DNA of 64,000 bases from an uncultured Eubacteriales bacterium (GTDB taxonomy: Bacteria; Bacillota; Clostridia; Oscillospirales; CAG-272). A model generated the notes under the pieces. That model was not told the DNA's origin. It worked only from the letters and a program-made list of their open reading frames with translations, and did not search any database. Both the position numbers and the translations under genes were made by a program. The stretch is taken from contig CAKROZ010000003.1 of assembly GCA_934373635.1 (NCBI GenBank), positions 1-64,000 on the forward strand, read 5' to 3'. Below are positions 48,123 to 58,300 of the stretch, piece by piece (positions within the stretch are counted from its first letter, which is position 1; every line of letters begins with the position of its first letter).

Positions 48123-48986
48123 TCACACCTTTTCCTTTCTCTGCTTACCGAGCAGACCGTTCGGCTTCACGAGCAAGATCAGGACGAGAATGCCGAATTC
48201 GATCGCCGTCGTGTAGGAGGAGACGGCGGGAATGCTGTTGCATACCTCTTCGATCACGCCGAGCAGGATGCCTCCGATCATCGCCCCGGGGATCGAGCCG
48301 ATGCCCCCGATGACCGCGGCGGTAAACGCCTTGATACCCGGCATGGAGCCGAGGGTCGGCGTGATGCTCGGGATCTTCATGAGGTAGAAGATACCCGCGA
48401 ACGCCGCAAGGAGGGAGCCGATGGCGAAGGTCAGCGAAATGATGGCATTTGCATTGATGCCCATGAGCTCCGCGGCGCCCCTGTCCTCCGAGACGGCGAG
48501 CATGGCGCGTCCGAGCTTGGTCTTCTTGATAAAGAGCGTCAGCACCGCCATGATAAGCAGGCAGAGCCCGAGAGTCAGAAGCGAGGAGATCGGAACGTCG
48601 GTGGAGAAAAGCTTCACCGTGCCGAAGTTGCCGATGGTGACCGGTTTGGAGTCAGTGCCGTAGATCAGCTGTGCGATGCTTTGAAGAAGGTAGCTGACCC
48701 CGATGGCGGTGATCAGCACCGCGAGGGGGGATGCCCCGCGCAGGGGGCGGTAGGCGACCCGCTCGGTCAGAATTCCGAGCAGGGTGCAAAGCACCGCCGC
48801 CAGAATACAGGCGGGGATCACCATGCCTGTCAGCGCCATGCCCGAGAAGAGGGCGTAAGCCCCTACCATGATGATGTCGCCGTGCGCGAAATTCAGCATT
48901 TTCGCAATGCCGTACACCATGGTATACCCGAGCGCGATCAAAGCATACACGCCACCGAGGCATAAACCGTTAATCAATATATTCAT
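48123..48986 (-). CDS. livH: Branched-chain amino acid ABC transporter permease LivH
   Basis: A 287-residue permease partner of LivM. N-terminal INGLCLGGVYALIALGYTMVYGI and NFAHGDIIMVGAY are typical; the EAA-like region is RAMLAVSEDRGAAELMGI, and AVIGGIGSIPGAMIGG follows. No odd features. The ribosome binding site is weak, which may set its level below that of the binding protein. Confidence 0.96.
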   Translation of the reverse strand: MNILINGLCLGGVYALIALGYTMVYGIAKMLNFAHGDIIMVGAYALFSGMALTGMVIPACILAAVLCTLLGILTERVAYRPLRGASPLAVLITAIGVSYLLQSIAQLIYGTDSKPVTIGNFGTVKLFSTDVPISSLLTLGLCLLIMAVLTLFIKKTKLGRAMLAVSEDRGAAELMGINANAIISLTFAIGSLLAAFAGIFYLMKIPSITPTLGSMPGIKAFTAAVIGGIGSIPGAMIGGILLGVIEEVCNSIPAVSSYTTAIEFGILVLILLVKPNGLLGKQRKEKV

Positions 48987-49019
48987 GCGTTGTCATTCTT
49001 TCTCTGATTTTCCGTGCTG

Positions 49020-50171
49020 TCAGCGTTCCACCTTGACGATCTGCGGATCTTTCTCGCAGGAGCCTTCCTTCGTCCACGTCATGTTTTTGCCCGTGACGCC
49101 CGAGTAGGTAAAGCCGCCGCCCGTCAGCGTGGCTTTCAGAATCGTGCCGAGCTCCTTTGCCGAGATGTCGACATTCTTCACACCCGCCGCCTTCATTGCC
49201 TCGTAAATGATCATCACGGCATCGTAGCCGTCGGCGGCAAACTGGTCGGGCGCCTTTCCGAATCTCTCGGTATACGCCTTGACGAATTTTTCGACCGCGG
49301 GCTCGGTGCTCTTCACATCGAAGGGAGTGCAATAGCGGATCTCCGCGGTGACCGAGTCGTCGAGCTGGCTCTCGATGGTATCGAGTCCGTCACAGCCGAA
49401 AATCGGGACGTTGTAGCCCTGCTTCGCCGCTTCCTTCGCGATAAGCCCCGCCTGCGTATAATAGATAGGAAGGAAGAGGACGTCGCACCCCTCCCCTTTC
49501 AGCTTGGTGATCTGTGCCGAGAAGTTGGTGTTGCTGTCCTTGGTGAAGGAGGTCTTCACAAAGCCCTTACCGAGCGTCTGCATCTCCGCCTCGAATGCCT
49601 TGAAAATGCCATCCGAATAGGTGTCGCTCGTGTCATAGATCACGCCGATCTTCCGATAATCCTTCGTCAGCTCGTGCGCGGCGATGGTTCCCTGCTGCGG
49701 GTCACCGAAGCAGACGCGGAAGATCATATCGCCCGTATCGATGACCTCCGCCGCCGAAGCCGAAGGGGTCAGGGTGAACACGCCGTCCGCCTGTGCCACA
49801 CCGGCGAAACTCTTGCAAGCACCCGAGGTCACGGCACCGATGGATGCCTGCATCCCGTTATCGAAGAGCGCGTTGTAGCCGTTTGCGGCTTGCATTGCCT
49901 CGGAGGTATCGTCCTTCATATCAAAGGAGAAAAGAATGCCGTCGATGCCGCCCGCCGCGTTGATCTCGTCGATCGCGATCAGGGCGCCGTTGCGCACCGA
50001 GATGCCGTATGCCGAGGTGTCCCCCGTCAGGGGTCCCGTCGCACCGATCTTGAAGGTGCCACCCTTAAAGCCGAGCTTCACATCCGACCCACAGGATGCG
50101 AGCGTAAGCACCGCCGTCACAAGAAGCACAACGGCTACCAAAGCGGATAAAAATCGTCTGACCTTTTTCAT
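49020..50171 (-). CDS. livK: Branched-chain amino acid-binding lipoprotein (LivK-like)
   Basis: A 383-residue periplasmic-binding-type lipoprotein, first gene of the liv operon. Lipobox LASC, then a type I binding fold: FKIGATGPLTGDTSAYGIS, IDEINAAGGIDG, IGAVTSGACKSFAGVA, GVIYDTSDTYSDGIF. It captures leucine, isoleucine, valine or related substrates outside the membrane. GAGGAG precedes ATG 50171. Confidence 0.96.
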   Translation of the reverse strand: MKKVRRFLSALVAVVLLVTAVLTLASCGSDVKLGFKGGTFKIGATGPLTGDTSAYGISVRNGALIAIDEINAAGGIDGILFSFDMKDDTSEAMQAANGYNALFDNGMQASIGAVTSGACKSFAGVAQADGVFTLTPSASAAEVIDTGDMIFRVCFGDPQQGTIAAHELTKDYRKIGVIYDTSDTYSDGIFKAFEAEMQTLGKGFVKTSFTKDSNTNFSAQITKLKGEGCDVLFLPIYYTQAGLIAKEAAKQGYNVPIFGCDGLDTIESQLDDSVTAEIRYCTPFDVKSTEPAVEKFVKAYTERFGKAPDQFAADGYDAVMIIYEAMKAAGVKNVDISAKELGTILKATLTGGGFTYSGVTGKNMTWTKEGSCEKDPQIVKVER

Positions 50172-50225
50172 AGTTTTCTCCTCTTTTCTTTTGTTTTTTT
50201 GACTTGCTTTGAAAAAGTTGTTCCT

Positions 50226-50254
50226 ATTATACCGATTCTTCTCCCTTTTGTCAA
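50226..50254 (-). promoter_or_regulatory. Promoter of the liv operon
   Basis: Minus strand TTGACA (50249-50254), 17-nt spacer, TATAAT (50226-50231). Confidence 0.93.
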
Positions 50255-50832
50255 TAGTTTTTAATATTACAATTTGTCATACCATCCGTGTTGTTTCAAA
50301 TATATTAAACATAATATCCTCATTGTGCAAAAAACAAGCGCCCCTTTTGTCTGTTTTGACGAAAAACGTCATGTGAAACGCTCTGTCAAGTCCCTACATC
50401 AAAAAAATTTCCATGCAACGTTTGAACTGTTACAGATCAGAAATGCCGCTAAAGTCTAACCACGTGAGAAAGTCTCACCTAAGACTCGACGGATCCTCAG
50501 TATCCGATACCCTAATTAACATTCCTTTGTAGCGCGCGCTTCGCAGAGCTCGACGAGATCCCAATAGCATCGTATTCACCGCTTGCTTTTGTTCCAAATC
50601 TGGAGAAGCAAAACGCTTTATCAGCAAAACAAACACCACATAGAAACACGGAAGAGATTTCCACTTCGCTACACTCCGTTTCAATCTCTTCCGTGTTTCT
50701 ACGCCATCTTCGGCGACCTTATTCTATTCTCTTTTTCTCCGCCCGGGCTATTGAAAAAAGCCGGTTTTGCAGAGCCAAATTTCAACCGCTTACGATTAAA
50801 AGCAATTTTCTGATAACGACGTTATTCTTCAA
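50255..50832. other. Gene-free boundary region of the AT-rich island
   Basis: No credible gene. It holds the 19-bp inverted repeat at 50641-50701. Base composition turns AT-rich in this region. A 69-codon minus frame at 50475-50684 shows no family traits. Confidence 0.65.
50641..50701. repeat. Perfect 19-bp inverted repeat
   Basis: TAGAAACACGGAAGAGATT / AATCTCTTCCGTGTTTCTA with a 23-nt loop. It has no long T tract. It is about 130 bp after the end of the catabolic operon. Confidence 0.8.
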
Positions 50833-51807
50833 TTAGATTTCAATCGCACTAACCGGCGCATCAAAATTTATGCTTTTAAAGTATTGCGGTATACCGTCAT
50901 CTCCTATTCTGAACATCGAAAAATTATTGCTGAATTGGTTGGTGCAAACGGCAAATCGATCGTTAGCAAGAAGGGTAAAATCACGTGGTTCTTTTCCGTG
51001 GCAATCCGTATGCGCAGACACGGTCAAACACTTACCATCCGCCCTGAGCGTAACGATGCTCCCGCTTGAGCGTTCTGTCGCGTAAAGATGCGTGCCATCT
51101 TTAGATATTTTGATTGCCGCGCCCGCGCCGATTTCGCGGTATTGCCGTGGCATAATCGAGACGGTATCTAAAAGAGCAAGACGTGGTGCATTCCACGAAA
51201 AGATACTTATACTTCCACCCATCTCGTTTATGCAATATAGATATTTTTCATCTTTAGAAAACACTATATGTCTTGCGCCCGCGCCGGCGGGAACGTACGC
51301 ACGAGAAATTTCATTGAGTCTGCGATCATATACAAAAATAGCATCAAGTCCTAAATCGCAAGACAGCACAAACTGTTTATCTTGAGAAAAAACCACTGAA
51401 TGAGGATGAGGAGACTTTTGGCGATTGGGATCGATACCATGTCCATGATGAACAGAAAGAGTGTCAGGAGAGGCAAAAACACTCCCGCTAGTATAATTTG
51501 CGCAATACACATCTTTTCCATCCACGGCAATATGACAAGACACTTCGCCCTTTGTGGATTGTATCTCTGTAAGACGCTCGCCACTTCGCAAATCATAAGC
51601 GGCAAATCCGCTTTCCTTGCTATTCTTAAAGGGATATCTGAGAACCGCCCATAATTCATACCCATTCAATTGCAGGAACATCGGAGAAGGCATAAGAATT
51701 TTTTGGATCTCTTCTACTTCTCCATCTTCATACAAGCGGAATTTGTAAGAACCGCCGTTCTCTGTGCAAGAGGCGATATAAAAATCAGAGAGCGCTTTGG
51801 GTGTCAT
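50833..51807 (-). CDS. Lactonase family (6-phosphogluconolactonase-like) beta-propeller protein
   Basis: A 324-residue seven-bladed propeller of the YbhE/cycloisomerase-2 lactonase family. Typical pieces: HPHSVVFSQDKQFVLSCDLGLDAIFVY, PAGAGARHIVFSKDEKYLYCINE, GAGAAIKISKDGTHLYATER, PRDFTLLANDRFAVCTNQ. It opens sugar lactones. The start at 51807 has GGAG 6 nt upstream and overlaps the end of the RraA-like gene by 23 nt; a longer reading to 51879 is less likely. It is the last gene of the sugar-acid operon. Confidence 0.85.
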   Translation of the reverse strand: MTPKALSDFYIASCTENGGSYKFRLYEDGEVEEIQKILMPSPMFLQLNGYELWAVLRYPFKNSKESGFAAYDLRSGERLTEIQSTKGEVSCHIAVDGKDVYCANYTSGSVFASPDTLSVHHGHGIDPNRQKSPHPHSVVFSQDKQFVLSCDLGLDAIFVYDRRLNEISRAYVPAGAGARHIVFSKDEKYLYCINEMGGSISIFSWNAPRLALLDTVSIMPRQYREIGAGAAIKISKDGTHLYATERSSGSIVTLRADGKCLTVSAHTDCHGKEPRDFTLLANDRFAVCTNQFSNNFSMFRIGDDGIPQYFKSINFDAPVSAIEI

Positions 51808-52693
51808 TGGGATCTCCATAGATTGCAAAGTGATACTCCTCGCTCCAATCAAGATCTCGATATGCCGCCGCACGTTCATCGGTCTTGATGAACTCCATCA
51901 ACAAATCAAGCATCTCCTTCGTCCATGTGTTTTTATCAATCTGTGCAGTAGTAAATTTGTTTTGGCTGATCATTTCAAAACCAAAAAGATCCTTTACCTG
52001 AGTTTTTGCGGCTCCGCCTACCACTTCTGCCACAAGATGCGAAGGAATGAACAAAACGCCTCCACCTGCACCGAATACTACGTCACCCGGCATACATACA
52101 GCATTACCAATTCTGGTAACGGTATTATATCCTGTCATAATGAAATCGCGTATGGGCGTCGGATCAATACCGCGAAAATAAACCTGTGTATTTTCAACCT
52201 TGTTCATCTGCTCCGTATCGCGTACTCCACCCCAAATGACAGCGCCACCGTTTTCATTTTTGGTTTTATTCTTTAATGCCGTCGTAAGATTTCCACCGAT
52301 AAACGTTCCTTTATAGATCTTATCATACATGTCAATTACCGGAACATCATATTCCATGAGGTTATCGATAACCCATTGGTTATATGTTCCCGTCCTACCC
52401 TCGCTCCGACCGATATCCTTGGTGTACGCATCAAGATCCGGACGGTAAGGACAATATGTGGCGGTTACAGCTCGCCCGATCAGCTTTCTGCCGTCATTAT
52501 GAAGTGTATGGAGACGCCCCTCAAACTGGCTCTCATATCCCTTTACGAAAATAGGTTTCCAAACCTCTTCCAAGGTAAGATTTTTCAACGCCTTAAGGTA
52601 TTTCTCTTCAACCTTCGGACGTCCATCCGGCAAGCGCTCTCCCTTCCACATAGGCGTCAGTGCAATAATTTCATCTCTGTCATTGAATTTCAT
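51785..52693 (-). CDS. RraA-like family protein (possible sugar-acid aldolase/lyase)
   Basis: A 302-residue protein whose core matches the RraA/HMG-aldolase fold: GGAVIWGGVRDTEQM contains the GGxRD motif that binds the metal/substrate, and MPGDVVFGAGGGVLFIPSHL matches PGDVVxxDxxGVVVVP. The family includes 4-hydroxy-4-methyl-2-oxoglutarate aldolase and oxaloacetate decarboxylase. It has about 80 extra residues at each end compared with RraA. In this operon it may cleave or rearrange a keto sugar acid. The start overlaps the SDR stop by ATGA. Confidence 0.82.
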   Translation of the reverse strand: MKFNDRDEIIALTPMWKGERLPDGRPKVEEKYLKALKNLTLEEVWKPIFVKGYESQFEGRLHTLHNDGRKLIGRAVTATYCPYRPDLDAYTKDIGRSEGRTGTYNQWVIDNLMEYDVPVIDMYDKIYKGTFIGGNLTTALKNKTKNENGGAVIWGGVRDTEQMNKVENTQVYFRGIDPTPIRDFIMTGYNTVTRIGNAVCMPGDVVFGAGGGVLFIPSHLVAEVVGGAAKTQVKDLFGFEMISQNKFTTAQIDKNTWTKEMLDLLMEFIKTDERAAAYRDLDWSEEYHFAIYGDPNDTQSAL

Positions 52694-53415
52694 AATTTCA
52701 TTCCTCCATCAATGTAAATATCTTCTCCGGTCATATATCTGCCCGCATCCGAGCAAAGCAACAATGCGAGTCCGGCACAATCATTCGCCATGCCAACGCA
52801 TCCCATTGGGATACCGTTTATCACTTGCTCCCTATAGTCATTATCAGCGAGCGCTCCGCAGTTTCTCGGTGTTTCAATAACGCCCGGGGCGACATTGTTT
52901 ACGGTTATTCCAAAAGGAGCCAGTTGCTTGGCAAGATTTCTTGCCATATTTTCTTGTGCCGACTTCGTAGCCGCATAAACTAACATGTCTTTATGCGGTT
53001 TTCTTTGCTGAACGCTACCGACCGTAATGATACGTCCCCATCTTTGCTTCTTCATATACATAGCATATTTTTGAATCAATTTCAAAGACGATTTAAAATT
53101 GACGGAAACTTGTCGGTCAAACTCATCATCGGTAATCTCATTCCATGCCTTTCTAACCTGAATTGATGCATTCAAAATTAAAATGTCAACATCGCCGGTT
53201 ATTGCATAGAGTCTGTCCGCACAATCCGGCAACGAAAGATCGCAAAGTGAAACTATAGAATTAGCAATTTGCTCCGACGCTCTGTTTGCCTTTTCTTCGT
53301 TTGTGCCGTTGATAAATACTTTCGCACCTGCTTCGGACAAGCACTTTGCAATTGCAAAGCCGATTCCCTGAGTTGCCCCCGTAATTAATGCCTTTTTTCC
53401 TGTCAAATCAAACAT
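52690..53415 (-). CDS. Short-chain dehydrogenase/reductase
   Basis: A 241-residue NAD(P)-dependent oxidoreductase: TGATQGIG cofactor loop, NASI motif (ILNASIQ), catalytic Ser in VGSVQ, Tyr/Lys in YAATKSAQ. It is close to gluconate 5-dehydrogenase-like SDRs of uronate operons, where such an enzyme often acts in place of the classic fructuronate reductase UxuB. That role is inferred from the operon. Confidence 0.9.
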   Translation of the reverse strand: MFDLTGKKALITGATQGIGFAIAKCLSEAGAKVFINGTNEEKANRASEQIANSIVSLCDLSLPDCADRLYAITGDVDILILNASIQVRKAWNEITDDEFDRQVSVNFKSSLKLIQKYAMYMKKQRWGRIITVGSVQQRKPHKDMLVYAATKSAQENMARNLAKQLAPFGITVNNVAPGVIETPRNCGALADNDYREQVINGIPMGCVGMANDCAGLALLLCSDAGRYMTGEDIYIDGGMKL

Positions 53416-53426
53416 TACCGTTCTCC

Positions 53427-54065
53427 TTACATGCCAACAACATCTTTTTTCTCGTCAAACAGCAGATCATAATCCAAAGGCTTCGATTGAATACCGAGCT
53501 CCTTTTCAATACACTGAACAACCTGATTGGTGATAAGTCTTGTACCTTCTTTCGTATAAAAATGCGTTTGATCGGAATGATACGCCATCTGGTTATCCTT
53601 CAGTAAAGCATAAAGATCGTTAATCTTGCCATCGTGAGCCTTTACAATCTCCACTGCCGCCCGATTGTATTCTTCTGTATCCGCATTTGTTCGTTTGTAT
53701 TTATATGTCTTAAAGAATTCTTCGTTGCAAGGTGTGGAAGTAGCAAATACAACAGTTGCTTTCGGGTACAAAATGTGAATCATATTGCAGATTCGTTCAA
53801 CATTTTCTTTATACATATGAAGAGGGATATGATGCTTGCCATCGATCATTATCAAATCGTCCCAAAGTCCTGCATTCCAGTGAACCAAGTCCACGTCGTC
53901 ACCGCACTTCATGATTTCTTTCCAGTCCAAGAGATGCCTTAAAATATGTGCCGAAAAACGACAGTTATCCTCCGGGTAATAAACTTCCGCCACGCCATCA
54001 AATGCCATTTTTACATATTTATCGTAGCCCTGTCGAATCGAATCACCTATCAAAACAATTTTCAT
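53427..54065 (-). CDS. SGNH/GDSL-family esterase-like hydrolase
   Basis: A 212-residue protein. Block I GDSIRQGY carries the nucleophilic Ser, the Asn block is WNAGLWDD, and block V is SDQTHF with Asp and His of the triad. No signal peptide, so cytoplasmic. It may take acetyl or methyl esters off imported sugar derivatives. Overlaps the cupin gene stop by ATGA. Confidence 0.85.
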   Translation of the reverse strand: MKIVLIGDSIRQGYDKYVKMAFDGVAEVYYPEDNCRFSAHILRHLLDWKEIMKCGDDVDLVHWNAGLWDDLIMIDGKHHIPLHMYKENVERICNMIHILYPKATVVFATSTPCNEEFFKTYKYKRTNADTEEYNRAAVEIVKAHDGKINDLYALLKDNQMAYHSDQTHFYTKEGTRLITNQVVQCIEKELGIQSKPLDYDLLFDEKKDVVGM

Positions 54066-54418
54066 TTTTTATCTCCTTTAAAATAAAAATATTCGGTATT
54101 ATGCGGGCTCGTATTGTCATTTTCTATAATCGCTACTTTAGCATCCGGCATCATCGATATCGCATGCCATTCTCCGCATTTTACGTTATAAACCTTGCCT
54201 ATTTCCATAGGAACCTTTTGCATATCGGTTCCTACGTGCAAAGCGGCCACGCCTTGCAAAAGAATAAATACCTCATCGGTTTCGATATGTCGTTCTCTTT
54301 TACAAAGATTTTCTTCCCGAAGTCTCTCGCAAAAATTTGCGATGGCGACACGCCATCCCCCGTAAGATATCAACGGATAATATCCCTCGCCGTTAAACTC
54401 TTTAATCTCAAGTGTCAT
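54062..54418 (-). CDS. Small cupin-domain protein
   Basis: A 118-residue single cupin: RHIETDEVFILLQGVAALHVG (motif 1, with His and Glu) and GKVYNVKCGEWHAISM (motif 2, with His). The family includes sugar isomerases, dioxygenases and binding proteins. The partner gene is mannonate dehydratase; it may act on the same sugar acids. It overlaps uxuA by 11 nt. Confidence 0.8.
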   Translation of the reverse strand: MTLEIKEFNGEGYYPLISYGGWRVAIANFCERLREENLCKRERHIETDEVFILLQGVAALHVGTDMQKVPMEIGKVYNVKCGEWHAISMMPDAKVAIIENDNTSPHNTEYFYFKGDKK

Positions 54419-55376
54419 CTCGAATACCGTCTAAAATTCCTTTCAAATAGCCAATCGCAAACAACCTCCCCATTGCATCATATCCGGCAAGAGTCGACCG
54501 TTCTCCGGCCATAGTCGGCACATGATCCACACGAATCGGCACATTTACGCCATTCTTCACATAAGCCCGCATCACCTTCGCCATATCAATGTCACCGTTA
54601 TCATGAAAAGTTTCACGAAAATGCTCAGGTTTTCCCGTGGTATTGCGAAAATGTACCATAAAAATACGATCGGCAAACTCCTCGATGGTTCGTTCCAAAT
54701 CTTCCCCCATAATGAAATAGTTCGCCTGACACATGGTAATTCCGAGGCATTCGCTGTTTACAAATCCATAAACGGCTTTTTTGATATTTTCCTTGGAAAT
54801 CATGATTCGTTCCACATCCCCAAGGCGAGGCAGTGGCGGATCGTCCGGGTGAAGGCCTAACTTAATGTTATATTTTTCGGCATACGGAACGACCGCCTTT
54901 ACAAAGTATTCGTAATTTGACCAAAGTTCGTCTGCCGTGATTTTTGCACTCGTAGGCTTAAAGTCCTTAATATTGAATTCGGTCACCTTCGCGCCACCGC
55001 GCTCGGGAAAGGCGGAATTTGTGCGAAGCCAACCTATATGCGCCATGAAATTGAAGCAAATGGTATGAATTCCATGTGCTTGCATATGCGGAAACATGGA
55101 AATCACGCGCTCTATACTTTGGTCGCGAAATGCATCCCCTCTTTTAATATGCTCGTGAAGTTCATCCGGCATGGGTTCAATGGCAACAGGGGTGATACCA
55201 AAATCCGTAAAGCCCTTGATTACCGAGTCCCAATGAGAACCGTCGGCGTAATCAAATTTTCCATCCTCGGGTAAACGAATAACACCTTTTGTCACTCCCG
55301 ATTGAACGGCAAAATCCCACGTAGCATCATGCACACTTTTAAAGTAGTCTGTTAAAATCATTGTTTCTTCTTTCAT
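54408..55376 (-). CDS. uxuA: Mannonate dehydratase
   Basis: A 322-residue TIM-barrel enzyme that turns D-mannonate into 2-keto-3-deoxygluconate in glucuronate breakdown. Family blocks are visible: GLHPDDPPLPRLG, ITMCQANYFIMGED, VHFRN, FHDNGDIDM, and IRVDHVPTMAGE. The start is either ATG 55376, overlapping the upstream stop (TAATG), or ATG 55361 five codons later; I use 55376. No other uronate isomerase or KDG kinase is in the window. The role within this operon points to uronic-acid-containing substrates. Confidence 0.9.
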   Translation of the reverse strand: MKEETMILTDYFKSVHDATWDFAVQSGVTKGVIRLPEDGKFDYADGSHWDSVIKGFTDFGITPVAIEPMPDELHEHIKRGDAFRDQSIERVISMFPHMQAHGIHTICFNFMAHIGWLRTNSAFPERGGAKVTEFNIKDFKPTSAKITADELWSNYEYFVKAVVPYAEKYNIKLGLHPDDPPLPRLGDVERIMISKENIKKAVYGFVNSECLGITMCQANYFIMGEDLERTIEEFADRIFMVHFRNTTGKPEHFRETFHDNGDIDMAKVMRAYVKNGVNVPIRVDHVPTMAGERSTLAGYDAMGRLFAIGYLKGILDGIRDDT

Positions 55377-58300
55377 TAAGACAAGGTTTCTCTTGTAAAC
55401 GCCGAGAATTCCTCGCTCATTTCTCCACACACTCCCTGCTTATTCACAGCACAAACACGATAGTAATAGCAGGTGTGTTCTTTGAGTCCGGTATCCTCGT
55501 ATCTACCTACTACATATTCTTCGGGAAGAACATCTGCGATCCATGTGTCATCAGAAGGTTCAAATCCCGATTTTTCACTTCGATACAGTTTATAGTGAGA
55601 AAAATTCTTCTCCTTATTCGCCCCCCAAAGCAAATATAAATGTCCGGAATTTTCACCGGCGGCAGCATAGGGCTTTGTAATAAGCCCCGTGTATATCGAC
55701 CCGACGGGCGCAGGTTTGTTCTCGTCTAACGTAGGAATATCACGCGGTTTATCTTTGATTCGAATTGTGTTCTTTCCAATTCGGAAGGTAATAAATCCTT
55801 TTTCGGGTACTTTTGTAACCGGTCGTTCATCCACAGATGAGGGCTCTGCATCAAGTTTAACGGCAGGATTTTTCCCATCGTACTCGCCATAAAATCTTGC
55901 AATCACACCTTTTCCGTCATCTGCGCGTTTCAAACAAATGAACCGCAAATCAGTATCGAACTCCATAAAGGTATGTGAAGCCACAGGCAAAACCCCGTTT
56001 TGCGTAGATATCGTTATCGTCTTAACCGGATTTACAAACGTTTCCGCCATCTGCGGAATCTTTGCCGCTTTGTATCCGCCTTCGTAAGAAGTAATGGAAT
56101 AGCGGAACCGATAATTTAGGTGGCTTCCTCCCGCCGTGTGCATTTGCAACCAATCGTTAGCAACGTAAGAAAAGATCTGGGATCCGTCTCCTGCCTCTCT
56201 AAAGTCAGTTTTGTCGGGATGAATGTGATCAAACTCCGTTATATGCGAGTCCTTCATCATAAGCGCTACACCAAAATCATCATTTTCCGAACAGCACCAT
56301 TCGTTAACTGCCATATAGACGTCTGTACCGTGCCCGGTAACGTCCTTCGCATACTCAGCAACTGTACCGTTGAGATGGCAAAATCTTCGGCAGTTTTCTA
56401 CGCGGAACGGGAAAGCATAGTACATGTAACGATAATATCTGTTGTTGTTATACATATCACGGACATGGTACAGCTCGTTATCAATATCGATGCGCTTTTC
56501 GTAATTCATGAGCGTAACCGTCTGTACAATTTGCGCGCCGGTGTTTTCCTCGAGTGTCCTTGCTATCACTCGGATGCGCTCATCATCCTCGAGCAGCTCG
56601 AATTCTGCCCTTTTCGGCGTTACATAGGTTTGATGGTTATCTTTTGTATAAACGAGTTCATTTGCGTGGAACGTATTTTTGTCATCCAAAAGCTCACGTT
56701 GAAGTGTCTTATCATAAATTGACCGCATCGAACCGTTCTCTGCGAATGCAATTTTATAATACTTATTCTCGATGGTAGGAGAAATTTCGGGAGTCGATCG
56801 GCTAACCGTGAAAGGCGCAAAGTCTTTCTTGGGCACAGAGCGATACCCGAAAGCGGGAATTGTAACGAGTGCTTGTTTTGTTCCGTCATCCGATGTGATA
56901 AGTTCTGTTCGTTCCAAGTTTGTGGGATTGAAAACCACGACACAGTCTTCAGTGGCTTTAATCTGGGATGCGATGGTCTGCAAAGCAAGATTTTCTTCAT
57001 CCTTTGCCGTTCTCAGTGCCCTATCAATCCAATCCCTGTGCTGCATCCACGTTTCATAAACTTTTCGTCCCTGATACCCGCTTGTACCGTAGGAATGCTC
57101 GTCGTTACAGAACAACCCTTCCCATGCGTGCCTAAAATCGGTTGCCGGATAGGCATAATTTTGATCGATCATTCCGGCAATCGTTGACCATTTTTCCGCG
57201 TTTGGCAGACCTCTGTCCGCTTCAAATTTTTGCGACATCAGCTCCGGAACGGTAAGCGGATGCTGATACCAGCCACCCGTGATGTCCCCTTTCAACACAG
57301 GGATTTGATCCCCAAAGCGCTCTCGCAAGAGATCAAATGGCTTGTTAGGATCTCCTAAGGTACGAACCTGAGGATATTTCCATTTTTCGTTCCAATCTCT
57401 GATTTGGTTTGTTACATACAGATCAGGTTCTTGATCGTCCCAATAGCAAACAAGCATCCAAATATCATAAGGAACGCGGGTTTCAAGCAGTTGCAACCGT
57501 CTCCACATCTGCTCTTCTATATCGCCAATAACCAATTCCTTTTTTTGGGGATCAAACGGGCGACTGGATGCGCTCGGGAAAAAGCCAAACGCCTCAGAGT
57601 AATGTGCGCATCCCCAAATAGTTATTTGCTCGCCTGCATCGCTTTCCCAATTAAAAACCATAGGAAGCGAAGACTCGAGGCGAAGATCAATTCTGGATCC
57701 GCCTCCACCTGCACCGGTATTCCATATATATTTGTTCTTAGTCCTGTCATAAGTCCATATCGTGGATGGCAACGGATTCCATTGATTGGGAGCAAAAATA
57801 ATATTCTTATACCCCGCATCGGCATAACTTTGTATCATTGACCACGGCAAGCCGTTATTGTCTACCATTGAAAGCGTTTCGCTTCGAATCCCCCACTTTT
57901 CCTCCTGCAAGCGTTTTTCGTAGGTGCTTCGGCACATCTCTTCCAAGCCGTAGGTTTGAATATGATTTCCGGCGACGCCTACACACAATCCGATTTTTCC
58001 TGTTTGGACATAATTCTTCACGATACGGTTCGCCGCTTCTTCCCCGCGATCCATCTCGTAGTTATTCCAAAACCAGGTTCCCTCCATTGTATAGCGATAT
58101 CTGTCGTTCTTTTCTCTGTCCGCCGTCTGATCACAAAGTGTGGCGGCGCCATCGACAAATTTTGACGAATGATACCGTTGTATGTATTGAGAATTGTGCA
58201 GACCGATATCTGTATGAGAAGATATCATAATATAAAGCGTCCATTTTCTGGGTTGTTTCCAGAATGCCTCTGTTTGAATCAAAACATTCCCGGACTTGTC

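Noticed and set aside
50475..50684. 69-codon minus frame before the lactonase gene
   Set aside because: It overlaps the inverted repeat and has no family features; its composition looks non-coding.
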